NCBI RefSeq assembly: GCF_006265225.1
Contig: NZ_VDCS01000010.1
Location: forward strand, 149,168 to 213,167
Direction: 5' to 3'
DNA from: Allotamlana fucoidanivorans
GTDB lineage: Bacteria; Bacteroidota; Bacteroidia; Flavobacteriales; Flavobacteriaceae
DNA: 64,000 bases
Shown: positions 37,994-48,199 of the stretch, in pieces
Layout of the letters: every line of letters starts with the position of its first letter
Numbering within the stretch: the stretch's first letter is position 1
Notes under the pieces: generated by a model
The model's input: the letters and a program-made list of their open reading frames with translations, nothing else
The model's database searches: none
Told to the model about the DNA's origin: nothing
Translations under genes and position numbers: made by a program

Positions 37994-39733
37994 TTAAAAA
38001 TCGAATTTATACATAGCACCAGCCATTAGCTGAAACCCTTGTACTGGGAAATTCAACCATTTCTCATAATTTTTACCCGCTATGTTATTCATTTTTCCAA
38101 ATACAGAAAACTGCTGATTGATGTGATAACCAACATGGGCATTCATATCAAAATAACTATCTAAGGTTACGGTTCTATTCAAATCTTCAGGTGCTAGGGC
38201 AGCTTCTAAAACCACCTCATCTTTTCTTTCCCCCACATAAAACATATTAGCTCCAGCAAACCAATGTTCGTCAATTTGGTAATCAACAAAAAGGGATCCT
38301 TTAATATCTGGCAAGTTCCAAGGTTCAGCTTCATCATTTAAGCTGTAAGCAAAATATTCGGCCTTTAAACCAAGCTTAAAATTTCTATTAACATCCACAT
38401 TAATTTCGCCAGCAAAACCAAACGTTTCTAAATGGTCGTAAACTATTCCGAAAGAATTCCCATATTCATAATCGGCATCGGCTGATATATTCTTAACCAT
38501 GTTCGATTTAAAAAGTGCTTTATTTCTGTCTGCTTTATAATGCCCACTAATATTATAACTCATGTTACTTGATATTTTACCCTTCAAACCAACATAGGCG
38601 TTATATATTTGATCATTGGGTTCAATTTGTAAGGTAGGTGACACAAAAGGATTTTCATTGGCAAACCCATGATAGGTATTTTGAATCAGATCGCCTTGAA
38701 TACCTCCATAAGCAATCAAAACCTCGTTTACCAACCTGTATGATGCTTTTATGTTTGGAAAGAGATAAAACTTATTACCGCCATTTTCAAAGTCATTTAA
38801 GTAAAATAAGGAGATCCCTAAATTAAGTGTTAAATCGTCCTCCTTTAACTGAAAACTTGGCGCCAAACCTACTTGAAAGTTCCCATAATTTATGGCTTCT
38901 GAACTAGTATATGCTTGATCAAAATTACCACCTAGATAATCAAATTTTACATTGGTTGAAATCTCGAAATCAGCAACAGGAACATCTACTTTGCCTTCAA
39001 GTTTGAATCTGTTTTCAGCCGAACCATTATTATCGGTGAATCTTCTAAATAATACGTTTCCTGAGTTTATGTAAGTATCTTCAAAAGTAACATCGCCACC
39101 AACATGTATATCAAAAAAGGCATGTCCTACATCTAAATTTTGAATCAGGGGTTCATCAATAAAAAAGGCTTCGTTTAAACCGTACCAATTGTAAAACTGA
39201 TGCTGAACCCCTCCGTGAACATTCCAAGCCAGATCTCTTAGGCGTGAGGTATAGTTTAATTTAAGTTTTGAGTTTGAAAACCCATTATCAACCACCACAT
39301 TATCAATATCACCTGATGATGAATGATGACTTACATAACCACCTACACTTTCATTTCTGCTAATAGCATGATTTAAATACACTTCACCTAAAATTGTTTT
39401 ATATGAGCCCACACCCAATGATGCGTAATTATCATATACTTTTTCTGGAGCTTTCTTTTCAACGCTGGCGGCTTTACCTTTTGCCGGTGTAAAGGTTGAT
39501 GCCACTGGAAAAGAAAAGATATTATAGTTGATTTCTTTTTTTCTATCTGTCGTTTCATCATCTAAAACGGGAACTTCTTTTACTTTAAAAGCATCAGAAA
39601 TAGAAGGCGTATAAGGTTTCACAACATCTATAACACCTGTTGTTAATGTGTCACTTTTCTTTTTTTGAGAAAACCCCAAAGTAACAGTTAATAAAATTAT
39701 TATTGTAATGACCGTTTTTGTGTATTTACACAT
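37994..39733 (-). CDS. Outer-membrane beta-barrel protein (TonB-receptor-like, no plug)
   Basis: 579 residues: signal peptide ending GFSQ, then a short region (DVVKPYTPSISDAFKVKEVP) and many alternating strands to a terminal Phe (MYKFDF), the outer-membrane signature. It resembles the barrel of TonB-dependent receptors, but no plug domain or TonB box is visible. It follows a 1006-residue TPR protein by 32 bp; the pair recurs in Flavobacteriia, suggesting an envelope complex. Confidence 0.75.
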   Translation of the reverse strand: MCKYTKTVITIIILLTVTLGFSQKKKSDTLTTGVIDVVKPYTPSISDAFKVKEVPVLDDETTDRKKEINYNIFSFPVASTFTPAKGKAASVEKKAPEKVYDNYASLGVGSYKTILGEVYLNHAISRNESVGGYVSHHSSSGDIDNVVVDNGFSNSKLKLNYTSRLRDLAWNVHGGVQHQFYNWYGLNEAFFIDEPLIQNLDVGHAFFDIHVGGDVTFEDTYINSGNVLFRRFTDNNGSAENRFKLEGKVDVPVADFEISTNVKFDYLGGNFDQAYTSSEAINYGNFQVGLAPSFQLKEDDLTLNLGISLFYLNDFENGGNKFYLFPNIKASYRLVNEVLIAYGGIQGDLIQNTYHGFANENPFVSPTLQIEPNDQIYNAYVGLKGKISSNMSYNISGHYKADRNKALFKSNMVKNISADADYEYGNSFGIVYDHLETFGFAGEINVDVNRNFKLGLKAEYFAYSLNDEAEPWNLPDIKGSLFVDYQIDEHWFAGANMFYVGERKDEVVLEAALAPEDLNRTVTLDSYFDMNAHVGYHINQQFSVFGKMNNIAGKNYEKWLNFPVQGFQLMAGAMYKFDF

Positions 39734-39765
39734 ATGCTTTGATTTATCTTTTTGTTGATTGACGA

Positions 39766-42700
39766 TTAATCTTCAGTTTCTATGGATGCGTTGGTTTTAG
39801 CCTCTTCCTGTTTTATTTTAGCCAACACTTCGTTAGCTTCAGAAACAACATCTTCAAATTCGGAAAAATTTTGAACCACGCTTTCTAGTATATATGTAGC
39901 CTGAAAAGCATCTTTTAGTGCATAAAAATTCTGAGCCATCAATACCAGGCCTTTGGCGCTGTAGTATTTATGCCCTGAATAGTTTTTTGCCAATTTTTGC
40001 ACTTCTTCATTGGACTTTTCAAATTGCCCCGCTTTATGTTTAAAATAGGCGTTATAGTATAAAGCCTCTGCAGCTGTTTCTCCTGTAGCTACTTTTTCAA
40101 CTTCCTTGTAAGCCTCTTTAGCCTTAGCCTCGTTACCCGTTTTCATCGCAGAACGCGCAATAATAATATGTGCATCGCTTTTTACCTTATCATCTGTAGC
40201 ATTTTGTTGTAATACCTTGTCGGCATAAGTAACAGCTTCTCCATAATTCTCTTGTTGATAATTAGCTTTCATCAAGTTAGATTGTGCAAATATCACATTA
40301 TGCTGAAAACTTGCTTCTTCCTCAATTCTTTGTAGAAGCGGCATGGCCTGTTTCCAGTTTTTATTCTCTAAATAAAACTGAGACAACTTTGTTAAAGCTT
40401 CCTCGGTAAACTGACTTCTAGGTGCCTGTACCACATAATCATAATGAGTGGCTGCATTGTCTGGCAAACCCTTTTTATAATAGAGTTGAGCGAGATAGAA
40501 ATGCGCATTTAAAGCATGTAAGCCCTTTGGAAAACCATGGATATAATCATTAAACTCGCGGATAGCTTTATCTACATCACCTTCTAGGTATTGCTTCTCT
40601 GCTGCTTCATACGTAGTATTATCCAAATCTAAATCAGTAACTTCAACATAGTCTAAGGTTTTTACCCATTGGGCGTATTGCTCTACTTCTCCTAGGTCAA
40701 TATATATAAGTCTTGCGGTTGAAACGGCTTGAACAGCTTCAGGCGTACCCGGGTAGTCACCTGCTACCTTTTTAAATTTTAACAGCGCTTGTTGATTATC
40801 ATTGGCATTGTAATACACTAATCCTTGTCGCAACAAGGCTTTAGGAACAAATGAACTCATTCTATATTCATTACTCAACTGATTATAAGCTTTCATGGCT
40901 CTGTTTGTATTGTTAAGTTTTACATAGGTGTTTCCTAACTCATACAAAGCATCATCTCTTAATTTGGACTTCGGGTAGTCTGCAATAAAACGCTCTAATT
41001 CGTTAACCTTTTTAGAGGAATCTCCGGCATACCCCACACTAATTGCTTTTTGAAAGGTAGGATAATCTGACTCAATTTCATTTAACCGAATAGCTTCAGC
41101 ATAAGCATGTATAGCTTTACTGTATTGACTTGTAACAAAGTGCGCATCACCCAAGCGTAAATAAGCATCGTTTAATCTTATGTTATCTTGATGTTTTTTG
41201 TTTACAAATTGACTAAAATAAGTTGTTGCTTGTTCATATTTTTTTAACTTAAAATAGGTGTATGCTATATGATATTCAAGATTTTCCTTCTCGGGGGTTG
41301 ATTTAGCTTCGGCGGCATTTTCAAATTGTTTAAAACCAACTAAAGCATCTTCATAACTACTTAAATTGTAATCAGATTCCCCTTTCCAAAAGGTTGCTCT
41401 CGCCGTATATGCTGCATCACGAGGTTCTTTTAATGAAGCATCAAAAAGCCCTTCAGCTTCTATAAAATTCCCTTCATTAAAAAGCTCTAATCCTCTGTAA
41501 AAAGCCACTTTCTGATACGCTACCTTACTCTCAAAACTGCGTTTATTTTGTAATAAAACTAGTGCTTCCTTATAATTTTTTGATGTGATGTATGAATCAA
41601 TTAGAAGGGATTCGATTTCTTCGCTATGACCTGATTTTGGATATTTTTCTAAATAATCACCTAGCACTTGAGGAGCCGATTGATACGGATTTCCTATTTC
41701 GTAACTAATTTTTGCATAATTCAACCAAGCATCTTCCTGAATTTTTAAATCGAAATCCATTTCAGAAGCGTTTTTAAACGCATTTAACGCTTCCTGTTTT
41801 TTATTTAAATGAATATAACTTTCGCCTAAGTGATAATAGGCATTTTGAGCTATAGCATTTTTACCATTCACAATCTTATTAAATTCTGAAATAGCGTTTT
41901 CATAATCCTTTTGCTTATAATAGGCATATCCCAACTGATAAAAGTCTGTATTAGTCCATTTTCCCTTTTTCCCTTTATATTGTTTGAGATAGGCAATAGC
42001 CTCATCATATTGTTTTAAATTGAAATAACTTTCTCCTATAATTTTAGAGAGTTCTGAAACTTCATTTCTATCACTTGATGCTAATTTTGCTTTAGCCAAC
42101 TCAATGGCCTTTTTAAAATTACCCAACTTAAAATTTAAATCCGCTTGATAATAAGAGAGTTTCTCTTTATAACGTTCTTGATGACTCACTTGGTCAAAAT
42201 ACTTATTGGCCTCATCATAATCATCGCCTTCATAGGCCATGAAACCAATATAATACTTAGCCTGAGCACCATATTCTTTTGAGCTCTCAACACGTCTTAG
42301 GTACTTATTAGCATCTTTATATTGTTTGGTTAAAAACGCCGTATACCCATTATTAAAGTAAAATTTTTGACGTTCTGATCTGGCCAACGCGTTTTCATTA
42401 ACTTTTTTGTACCATTTTCTGGCATGTGCATATTTTGAATTGTCAAAATAATAATTAGCCACATCCACATACGCCGTATTGCGCTTTGTACTTGTTGGGT
42501 AATCTTTTACAAAATCTTCTATGAGCTGGTCTGCATTCTGTTGATTTAGTCTTACCGCACTATTGGCTATATAGTAGGCACAATCAGACTGGATGGTCTC
42601 ATCAGTTGTATGTTTCTTAACCTCCCTAAATAGAGACTGAGCAGCTCTATATTGCTGATTATTAAACAGGGTAATTCCTTTTTGATACGTTGCCAAATTA

Positions 42701-42786
42701 TCAGTATAAATGGCGCTTTGCTGTGCTATAACTGGAAAACTAAAACCTATAGCTATAATAAATGCGACAATACTTTTGTAAGTCAT
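39766..42786 (-). CDS. Large tetratricopeptide-repeat protein, exported
   Basis: 1006 residues with a signal peptide (SIVAFIIAIGFSFPVIAQ) and TPR units of about 34 residues along the whole chain, such as YYLGESYIHLNKKQEALNAF-like and FYQLGYAYYKQKDYENAISE. It has about twenty repeats and no catalytic domain. It is likely a periplasmic scaffold for the barrel encoded next to it. The promoter is at 42813-42820. Confidence 0.85.
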   Translation of the reverse strand: MTYKSIVAFIIAIGFSFPVIAQQSAIYTDNLATYQKGITLFNNQQYRAAQSLFREVKKHTTDETIQSDCAYYIANSAVRLNQQNADQLIEDFVKDYPTSTKRNTAYVDVANYYFDNSKYAHARKWYKKVNENALARSERQKFYFNNGYTAFLTKQYKDANKYLRRVESSKEYGAQAKYYIGFMAYEGDDYDEANKYFDQVSHQERYKEKLSYYQADLNFKLGNFKKAIELAKAKLASSDRNEVSELSKIIGESYFNLKQYDEAIAYLKQYKGKKGKWTNTDFYQLGYAYYKQKDYENAISEFNKIVNGKNAIAQNAYYHLGESYIHLNKKQEALNAFKNASEMDFDLKIQEDAWLNYAKISYEIGNPYQSAPQVLGDYLEKYPKSGHSEEIESLLIDSYITSKNYKEALVLLQNKRSFESKVAYQKVAFYRGLELFNEGNFIEAEGLFDASLKEPRDAAYTARATFWKGESDYNLSSYEDALVGFKQFENAAEAKSTPEKENLEYHIAYTYFKLKKYEQATTYFSQFVNKKHQDNIRLNDAYLRLGDAHFVTSQYSKAIHAYAEAIRLNEIESDYPTFQKAISVGYAGDSSKKVNELERFIADYPKSKLRDDALYELGNTYVKLNNTNRAMKAYNQLSNEYRMSSFVPKALLRQGLVYYNANDNQQALLKFKKVAGDYPGTPEAVQAVSTARLIYIDLGEVEQYAQWVKTLDYVEVTDLDLDNTTYEAAEKQYLEGDVDKAIREFNDYIHGFPKGLHALNAHFYLAQLYYKKGLPDNAATHYDYVVQAPRSQFTEEALTKLSQFYLENKNWKQAMPLLQRIEEEASFQHNVIFAQSNLMKANYQQENYGEAVTYADKVLQQNATDDKVKSDAHIIIARSAMKTGNEAKAKEAYKEVEKVATGETAAEALYYNAYFKHKAGQFEKSNEEVQKLAKNYSGHKYYSAKGLVLMAQNFYALKDAFQATYILESVVQNFSEFEDVVSEANEVLAKIKQEEAKTNASIETED

Positions 42787-42812
42787 TAATGATTTAGTTT
42801 TTAATTTAAAAT

Positions 42813-42820
42813 CAAAGATA
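42813..42820 (-). promoter_or_regulatory. Promoter -7 element of the TPR-barrel operon
   Basis: TATCTTTG on the minus strand, exact consensus, 27 bp before the TPR protein start codon. Confidence 0.5.
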
Positions 42821-42982
42821 AATGAATCTGAATCTTATAACGAAATAATCATGCCATAATTATAAATGTGCTACTTAAATATGAAAATTACACTTAAAAT
42901 AAACCAAATATTTGAGCGTTTAATTTTAAGTTTCAAGTATTAAATAATACATTTACCACTCATATTTACCTCTACAGATTTC

Positions 42983-43666
42983 ATGGAACGTCCTATTTTA
43001 CGATTGAAAAATGCATCCATTTACCAAGGCGATAGTCTTGTCCTATCAAACGTTAATGTTGAAATTAACAAAGGTGATTTTGTATACCTTATAGGAAAAA
43101 CAGGAACAGGAAAAAGCAGTTTTATGAAAACACTTTACGGTGATTTACCCTTACAGGAAGGGGAAGGTGATATTGTTGACTTTAATTTAAAAACATTAAA
43201 AGAATCGGAAATACCCTATCTAAGACGTAAATTAGGTGTTGTTTTTCAAGATTTTAAATTATTGACCGACCGTACGGTAAATGACAATTTATTTTTTGTT
43301 TTAAAAGCCACAGGTTGGACCGATAAAGAAAAAATGAATGCTAGAATAGAAGAGGTTCTAGATAAAGTAGACATGAAAACCAAAGGGTTTAAATTTCCTC
43401 ATGAACTTTCCGGAGGAGAACAGCAGCGTATTGCCATAGCACGGGCACTATTAAACAACCCCGAATTAATACTTGCCGATGAACCTACAGGCAACCTAGA
43501 CCCACAAACCAGTGTTGAAGTTATGGAAGTGCTTCAGGAAATCAATAAAAATGGCAATACCATTTTAATGGCAACACATGATTATGCCTTATTACTAAAA
43601 TATCCTAGCAAAACCTTAAAATGTGATGAAAACAAGGTTTATGAAGTGGTTCAAAGGAAGAATTAA
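42983..43666 (+). CDS. ftsE: Cell division ATP-binding protein FtsE
   Basis: 227 residues, a single ABC ATPase: Walker [16 protein letters not shown] (37-51), signature [15 protein letters not shown], Walker [13 protein letters not shown], and the H-loop MATHDYAL. The FtsE-type positions [13 protein letters not shown] are present. Its partner FtsX is not adjacent, which is common in Bacteroidota. It is 17 bp upstream of the first glycosyltransferase. Confidence 0.87.
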   Translation: MERPILRLKNASIYQGDSLVLSNVNVEINKGDFVYLIGKTGTGKSSFMKTLYGDLPLQEGEGDIVDFNLKTLKESEIPYLRRKLGVVFQDFKLLTDRTVNDNLFFVLKATGWTDKEKMNARIEEVLDKVDMKTKGFKFPHELSGGEQQRIAIARALLNNPELILADEPTGNLDPQTSVEVMEVLQEINKNGNTILMATHDYALLLKYPSKTLKCDENKVYEVVQRKN

Positions 43667-43683
43667 ATTATAAACTCTCAAAG

Positions 43684-44574
43684 GTGCTATCTATACTAAT
43701 TCCAACATACAACTACAACATCTCTCCATTAGTTAAAGAAATACATTCGCAATGCACCAAGCTTAATATTGAATTTGAAATTATCTGTTTTAATGACAAC
43801 TCAACAAAATTTAACCTTGAGAACCAAGAAACATGTCTTAGTCTTACCAATACACAACTTATAACTTCCAAAGAAAATTTAGGAAGAATACAGGCCAGAC
43901 AAACCCTTGCTAATAAATCCAATTATAGGTGGCTGCTATTTTTAGATGCTGATGTAATCCCTAAGTCGCATCAATTTATTCAAAATTACTTTGATAAAAT
44001 TAATACCGGTTATGAAGCTCTCTTTGGTGGCTTTGCTTATGAAAAAGAAACACCCGAAAACAACTCCATTTTAAGATGGAAATACGGTAAAAAATACGAA
44101 CAAGTAGATGCAAAAAAAAGAAATCTAAAACCGCATCAATTAATAATTTCGGCTAATTTTTTAATATTGAAAGAAATATTTTTAAAAATAAACTCTCAAA
44201 TTGGCAGAAAAAGTTACGGTCTTGATAATTACTTTGCGTCTCTTTTAAAGCAGCATAAAACTAAAGTATTACATTTAAACAATGAAGTGTATCATCGCGG
44301 ATTAGAAAGCAGTCAGACATATTTAAACAAATCTGAAGAATGTATTGACACCTTACTCTGGGCCTACAAACAAAATAAAATGCCTGCCCATGACAACAAG
44401 TTACTAACTATGTTTTTAGTTTTTAAAAAGTTTAAACTTCACCATGGCATGTCCTATTTTTATAAAGCATTTAAAAGACGTATGACCCACAATTTGGTAA
44501 GCTCGAACCCTAATATTCAACTCTTACAAGTATACAAGCTTTCCTATATATGCTATAAAGATTTAGTTTCTTAA
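43684..44574 (+). CDS. Glycosyltransferase family 2
   Basis: 296 residues, GT-A fold: LSILIPTYNYN at the N-terminus, a DxD metal motif FLDADV (about 85-90) and a C-terminal helical region. Begins with GTG, 17 bp after ftsE; no ATG is in frame. First gene of the surface-glycan cluster. Donor and acceptor are unknown. Confidence 0.82.
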   Translation: MLSILIPTYNYNISPLVKEIHSQCTKLNIEFEIICFNDNSTKFNLENQETCLSLTNTQLITSKENLGRIQARQTLANKSNYRWLLFLDADVIPKSHQFIQNYFDKINTGYEALFGGFAYEKETPENNSILRWKYGKKYEQVDAKKRNLKPHQLIISANFLILKEIFLKINSQIGRKSYGLDNYFASLLKQHKTKVLHLNNEVYHRGLESSQTYLNKSEECIDTLLWAYKQNKMPAHDNKLLTMFLVFKKFKLHHGMSYFYKAFKRRMTHNLVSSNPNIQLLQVYKLSYICYKDLVS

Positions 44575-44578
44575 AGTT

Positions 44579-45535
44579 ATGTCCACAAATCCTTTTTTTT
44601 CTGTAGTTATTCCCCTTTACAATAAGGAGGATTATATTAAAGACACCTTAAATAGTGTTATCAATCAAACCTTTAAAGATTTTGAAATTATTATTATTAA
44701 TGATGGTTCTACTGATAACAGCCTTAAAATTGCCAAGGCAACATTACTCGACTGCATAAACCACACAATTATAGAACAAAAGAATCAAGGCTTATCATCT
44801 TCCCGAAATAACGGCATTCTAAAAAGCATGGGGAACGTTATTGCCTTGTTAGATGCTGACGATTTATGGCACAATACTTTTTTAGAAACTATCTACAAGC
44901 TATATAATAACTTTCCGGAAGCGACTATTTATGGCACAGATTATCAAGAAAAATATTCCAATAAAAACATTATAGATTCAAAAAAAAATCTAAATAACAA
45001 ACTAAAGAATCGAGACTTTTTAGTTAATGATTTTTTTAAAGCAAACTTACACCAATCTATCGTATGTCAAAGCAGTATTGCTTTTAAAAAAAGTATTTTA
45101 GAACAACCTGTTTTTAATCCTTCTATTAGCTATGCGGAAGATGTTGACTTTTATTTAAAATACTTTACTAAGTATAAACTTGCTTACGCCTACCAAACTA
45201 AAGCAACCATTTTAACCAATGTACCAAATCAAATCACTCAACTTGGTATTAAAGGAAAAACACTTCCTAACTTAGATTATTATGAGAAATACTATTCAAA
45301 TAATAAGTCATTAAAAGTGTACCTAGATTTTAAAAGATATATGTACGGAATACTATATAAATTAGAGAATGATAAAGATAATTTTAAACTAGTAACAAAA
45401 CATTTGGATCTTAAAAACCTTACTTACAAACAGCGTTTTTTAATAACATCCCCCTTATTTATTATAAAACTTATTAGACTTATAAAAATGCTTTTTTTAA
45501 AATTGAATATTAGGTTGACTACATTTAAAAATTAA
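44579..45535 (+). CDS. Glycosyltransferase family 2
   Basis: 318 residues: FSVVIPLYNKEDYIKDTLNS, IIINDGSTDNSL (nucleotide-binding) and ALLDADDLW (DxD). Only 4 bp after the previous GT2 stop, so the two are one operon. The C-terminal tail is basic and hydrophobic, consistent with membrane association. It overlaps the convergent GT4 gene by 4 bp. Confidence 0.85.
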   Translation: MSTNPFFSVVIPLYNKEDYIKDTLNSVINQTFKDFEIIIINDGSTDNSLKIAKATLLDCINHTIIEQKNQGLSSSRNNGILKSMGNVIALLDADDLWHNTFLETIYKLYNNFPEATIYGTDYQEKYSNKNIIDSKKNLNNKLKNRDFLVNDFFKANLHQSIVCQSSIAFKKSILEQPVFNPSISYAEDVDFYLKYFTKYKLAYAYQTKATILTNVPNQITQLGIKGKTLPNLDYYEKYYSNNKSLKVYLDFKRYMYGILYKLENDKDNFKLVTKHLDLKNLTYKQRFLITSPLFIIKLIRLIKMLFLKLNIRLTTFKN

Positions 45536-46623
45536 CTTTCAATAACATCTAGCCATTTTTTCAAAACCTTTTCTTCAGAAAATTTTTGAACAGATGTTAC
45601 AGCATTCTCTTTGCATCCCTTATAAAAGAAGGATTCTGTAATCATCTTTTCCATAGCTAGCTTGAGCGCTTCAAAATCCTGGTCTTTTACCAAAACACCA
45701 TTAATACCATCTTTAATCATCTCAGAAGGACCTGACTTACAGTTAAAAGATACTACAGGAGTCCCAAGAGCTAAACTTTCTAGTATCACATTTGGAAAAC
45801 CTTCAAACTTACTGCATAATACCAAAAATTTGGCAGACTTTATGTATTGATGAACATCATTTTTAAAACGTAAAAGTTTAACATGCTCTTCTAAACCTTG
45901 CCCTCTTATAAGTAATTCAAGATGCTCTCTATCTCTTCCTTCTCCTAAAATAAAAAGAGGTACACGTTTTTCAAGTAATAAGGAATCTTTATAAGTTAAT
46001 ATTAATTGGTCAAACTGTTTGATAGCATTTATTAACCTTCCTACTACTAAAACAAAATCGGTATTTAAAACTTCCTTATTTGTAATTTGAACGTTTAATA
46101 ATTCTCTTTTGTAAAAGTTTGGAATACTAATCATATTGTTAAAAGCATGAAACCTTTTCATTTCTTCACATATAGCATTGGAAACCCCTACAATTGCCTT
46201 AGCTTTACTGTACTGCTTGAAAAAAAATTGTTTTCTAGGAATGTGATAAAATACTTGATAACTTCTTACAGCCATTACCATTTGTTTCATATTAAAAACA
46301 AACTTATGGAAAAACCATTCCATTATCCTTCTATTTCGAGTTCTAAAATCTATATAAACATCCGCATCAATTTTTTTATAAGCGCTTTTGAAGGCTAAAA
46401 ATTTATTAAATTGCTTTAAAGGTTTTATATTACTTTCACTTAAACCCAAATTGTATAACTTTCCACTAAACTCATACGTGATTTCATTTCTTAAACTTAT
46501 AATACTAACCAGATATCCATACTCATTAAATTTAACAGATAATTGAGCAGCAGCACGCTCTGCCCCTCCTCTGTCTAGACAATCTACAATTAAACAGACT
46601 TTCTTTTTAAAGTTTTGTTTCAT
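45532..46623 (-). CDS. Glycosyltransferase family 4-like (GT-B)
   Basis: 363 residues: Rossmann start (CLIVDCLDRGGAERAAAQLS), a C-terminal domain with VVGRLINAIKQFDQLI and the retaining EX7E motif EGFPNVILESLALGTPV. Matches GT4 enzymes with a GGAE N-terminal glycine loop. Divergent from the next gene by 38 bp. Confidence 0.85.
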   Translation of the reverse strand: MKQNFKKKVCLIVDCLDRGGAERAAAQLSVKFNEYGYLVSIISLRNEITYEFSGKLYNLGLSESNIKPLKQFNKFLAFKSAYKKIDADVYIDFRTRNRRIMEWFFHKFVFNMKQMVMAVRSYQVFYHIPRKQFFFKQYSKAKAIVGVSNAICEEMKRFHAFNNMISIPNFYKRELLNVQITNKEVLNTDFVLVVGRLINAIKQFDQLILTYKDSLLLEKRVPLFILGEGRDREHLELLIRGQGLEEHVKLLRFKNDVHQYIKSAKFLVLCSKFEGFPNVILESLALGTPVVSFNCKSGPSEMIKDGINGVLVKDQDFEALKLAMEKMITESFFYKGCKENAVTSVQKFSEEKVLKKWLDVIES

Positions 46624-46661
46624 GCTATAAATCTACTAAATTACCCCCAACAAAATAGTAT

Positions 46662-47798
46662 ATGAAAATTCTTTTACTTGGCGAATACAGTAACTTTCAT
46701 AATAGTTTAAAACAAGGGCTTGAACAATTAGGCCATCATGTAGTTTTAGCTGGCAGAAAAGATGGTTTTAAATCTTTACCTGTAGATATTTCTTTTGAAC
46801 CTACTATTGTTCCTAAGGCTCCATTTAGGTACTTAAGAGGGTTAATCTATAAATTAACAAATTTTGACCTGGCTGCTTTTGAAATTGTTTTAATTTTTTT
46901 TAAAAAAAAACATCTTTTAAAAGGATTTGACTATGTCCAACTTATTAATGAATATCCTATTAAATCTACACCTTTTTTTGACAGGCTTTTGTTAAAAAGT
47001 ATTTTTAAAAATAATTCAAATGTTTATGTTTCTGCATGCGGAAATGATGTCATCTACTTGAACTATATATTAAATGCTCCATTATCTCACCATACGCTTA
47101 CCCCCTTTGTAAAAGACCCCAAATTAAAAGAGCATTTTAAATACAGTTTAAGTTATTTGGGTAAATCTCACAAAAAGCTACATGATTATGTTGTTAAAAA
47201 AGCAAAAGCTTATATACCTGCAGACATGGATTATGAAATGGCTTATAAAGATTTGTCTATAGGAAAACCACTTATTCCATTCCCTGTAAACATAGATACT
47301 ATCAAATACACTCCCTTAAAAGTTAATGGTGAAATTCACATTTTTCATGGTATTAATAGAGTTAATTTTTATAAAAAGGGGAATGATTATTTTTGCAAAG
47401 CTTTAGAAGCTATAAAAGTAAAGTATAAAGATCGTGTCTTAATTACTGAGGTTACAAGCATTCCTTATCGAGACTATATAAAACTTTACAATGAATGTCA
47501 CATTCTTCTAGACCAAGTATATGCTTATGACCAAGGATACAATGCGCTTGAAGCTATGGCACAAGGTAAAGTAGTGTTTACTGGTGTTAGCAATGAGTTT
47601 GTAAATCATTATAAAATTACAAACACCATTGGTATTCATACTATTCCTGATACAGAAAAAATAATAAATGATTTAAGTTACTTGATTGAACACCCTAAAG
47701 AAATTGAGATAATAAGTAAAAATGCCCGAGCTTATATTGAACAATACCATGATTATAAAAAAGTAGCTAAACAATATTTAGACTGTTGGCAATCTTAA
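46662..47798 (+). CDS. Glycosyltransferase, GT-B fold (GT1/GT4-like)
   Basis: 378 residues. It opens with MKILLLGEYSNFHNSLKQGL, has a donor-binding region IFHGINRVNFYKKGNDYF and the C-terminal QGYNALEAMAQGKVVFTG, a relaxed GT4 EX7E pattern. It is a single rightward gene between two leftward operons. Family assignment is from fold motifs only, and the sugar is unknown. Confidence 0.7.
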   Translation: MKILLLGEYSNFHNSLKQGLEQLGHHVVLAGRKDGFKSLPVDISFEPTIVPKAPFRYLRGLIYKLTNFDLAAFEIVLIFFKKKHLLKGFDYVQLINEYPIKSTPFFDRLLLKSIFKNNSNVYVSACGNDVIYLNYILNAPLSHHTLTPFVKDPKLKEHFKYSLSYLGKSHKKLHDYVVKKAKAYIPADMDYEMAYKDLSIGKPLIPFPVNIDTIKYTPLKVNGEIHIFHGINRVNFYKKGNDYFCKALEAIKVKYKDRVLITEVTSIPYRDYIKLYNECHILLDQVYAYDQGYNALEAMAQGKVVFTGVSNEFVNHYKITNTIGIHTIPDTEKIINDLSYLIEHPKEIEIISKNARAYIEQYHDYKKVAKQYLDCWQS

Positions 47799-48196
47799 CG
47801 TTTAGATTTTAAAAACTCCTGATAGTCTCTTATATAGTCTGCTTCATCAAAAATACCTGAAGAAATTACTAAACAAACAGCTCCAGAAGAAAAATTTTCA
47901 AGTTCCCTCCAAACCCCTGTTGAAATAAGCAATCCTTTATCGGGCTTATTTAATGTAATTTTTTTCCTGTGATTCCCATCGTCAACCAAAACGTCGAAGC
48001 TACCACTAACAGGTATTAGAAATTCTTCTTGTTCAATATGGGCATGCCCACCACGATAAGCAGAACTAGGAACATCAAACAAATAATATACTCGCTTTAT
48101 ATCAAAAGGAATCGTATCTAATTCAACAATACCTAGATTTCCTCGAGTATCTTCTATTTTTGGAATATCAATTATGCTATAAAATGGTTTTTTCAT
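47795..48196 (-). CDS. fdtA: Cupin sugar 3,4-ketoisomerase (FdtA/QdtA-like, WxcM-like)
   Basis: 133 residues: DTRGNLGIVE, RVYYLFDVPSSAYRGGHAHIEQEEFL, then a second cupin strand with ILISTGVWREL-like GLLISTGVWREL. This is the dTDP-4-keto-6-deoxyhexose 3,4-isomerase fold (FdtA in dTDP-Fuc3NAc synthesis). Its partner aminotransferase is three genes upstream, which supports the pathway. It is the last gene of the polysaccharide operon. Confidence 0.85.
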   Translation of the reverse strand: MKKPFYSIIDIPKIEDTRGNLGIVELDTIPFDIKRVYYLFDVPSSAYRGGHAHIEQEEFLIPVSGSFDVLVDDGNHRKKITLNKPDKGLLISTGVWRELENFSSGAVCLVISSGIFDEADYIRDYQEFLKSKR

Positions 48197-48199
48197 ATA

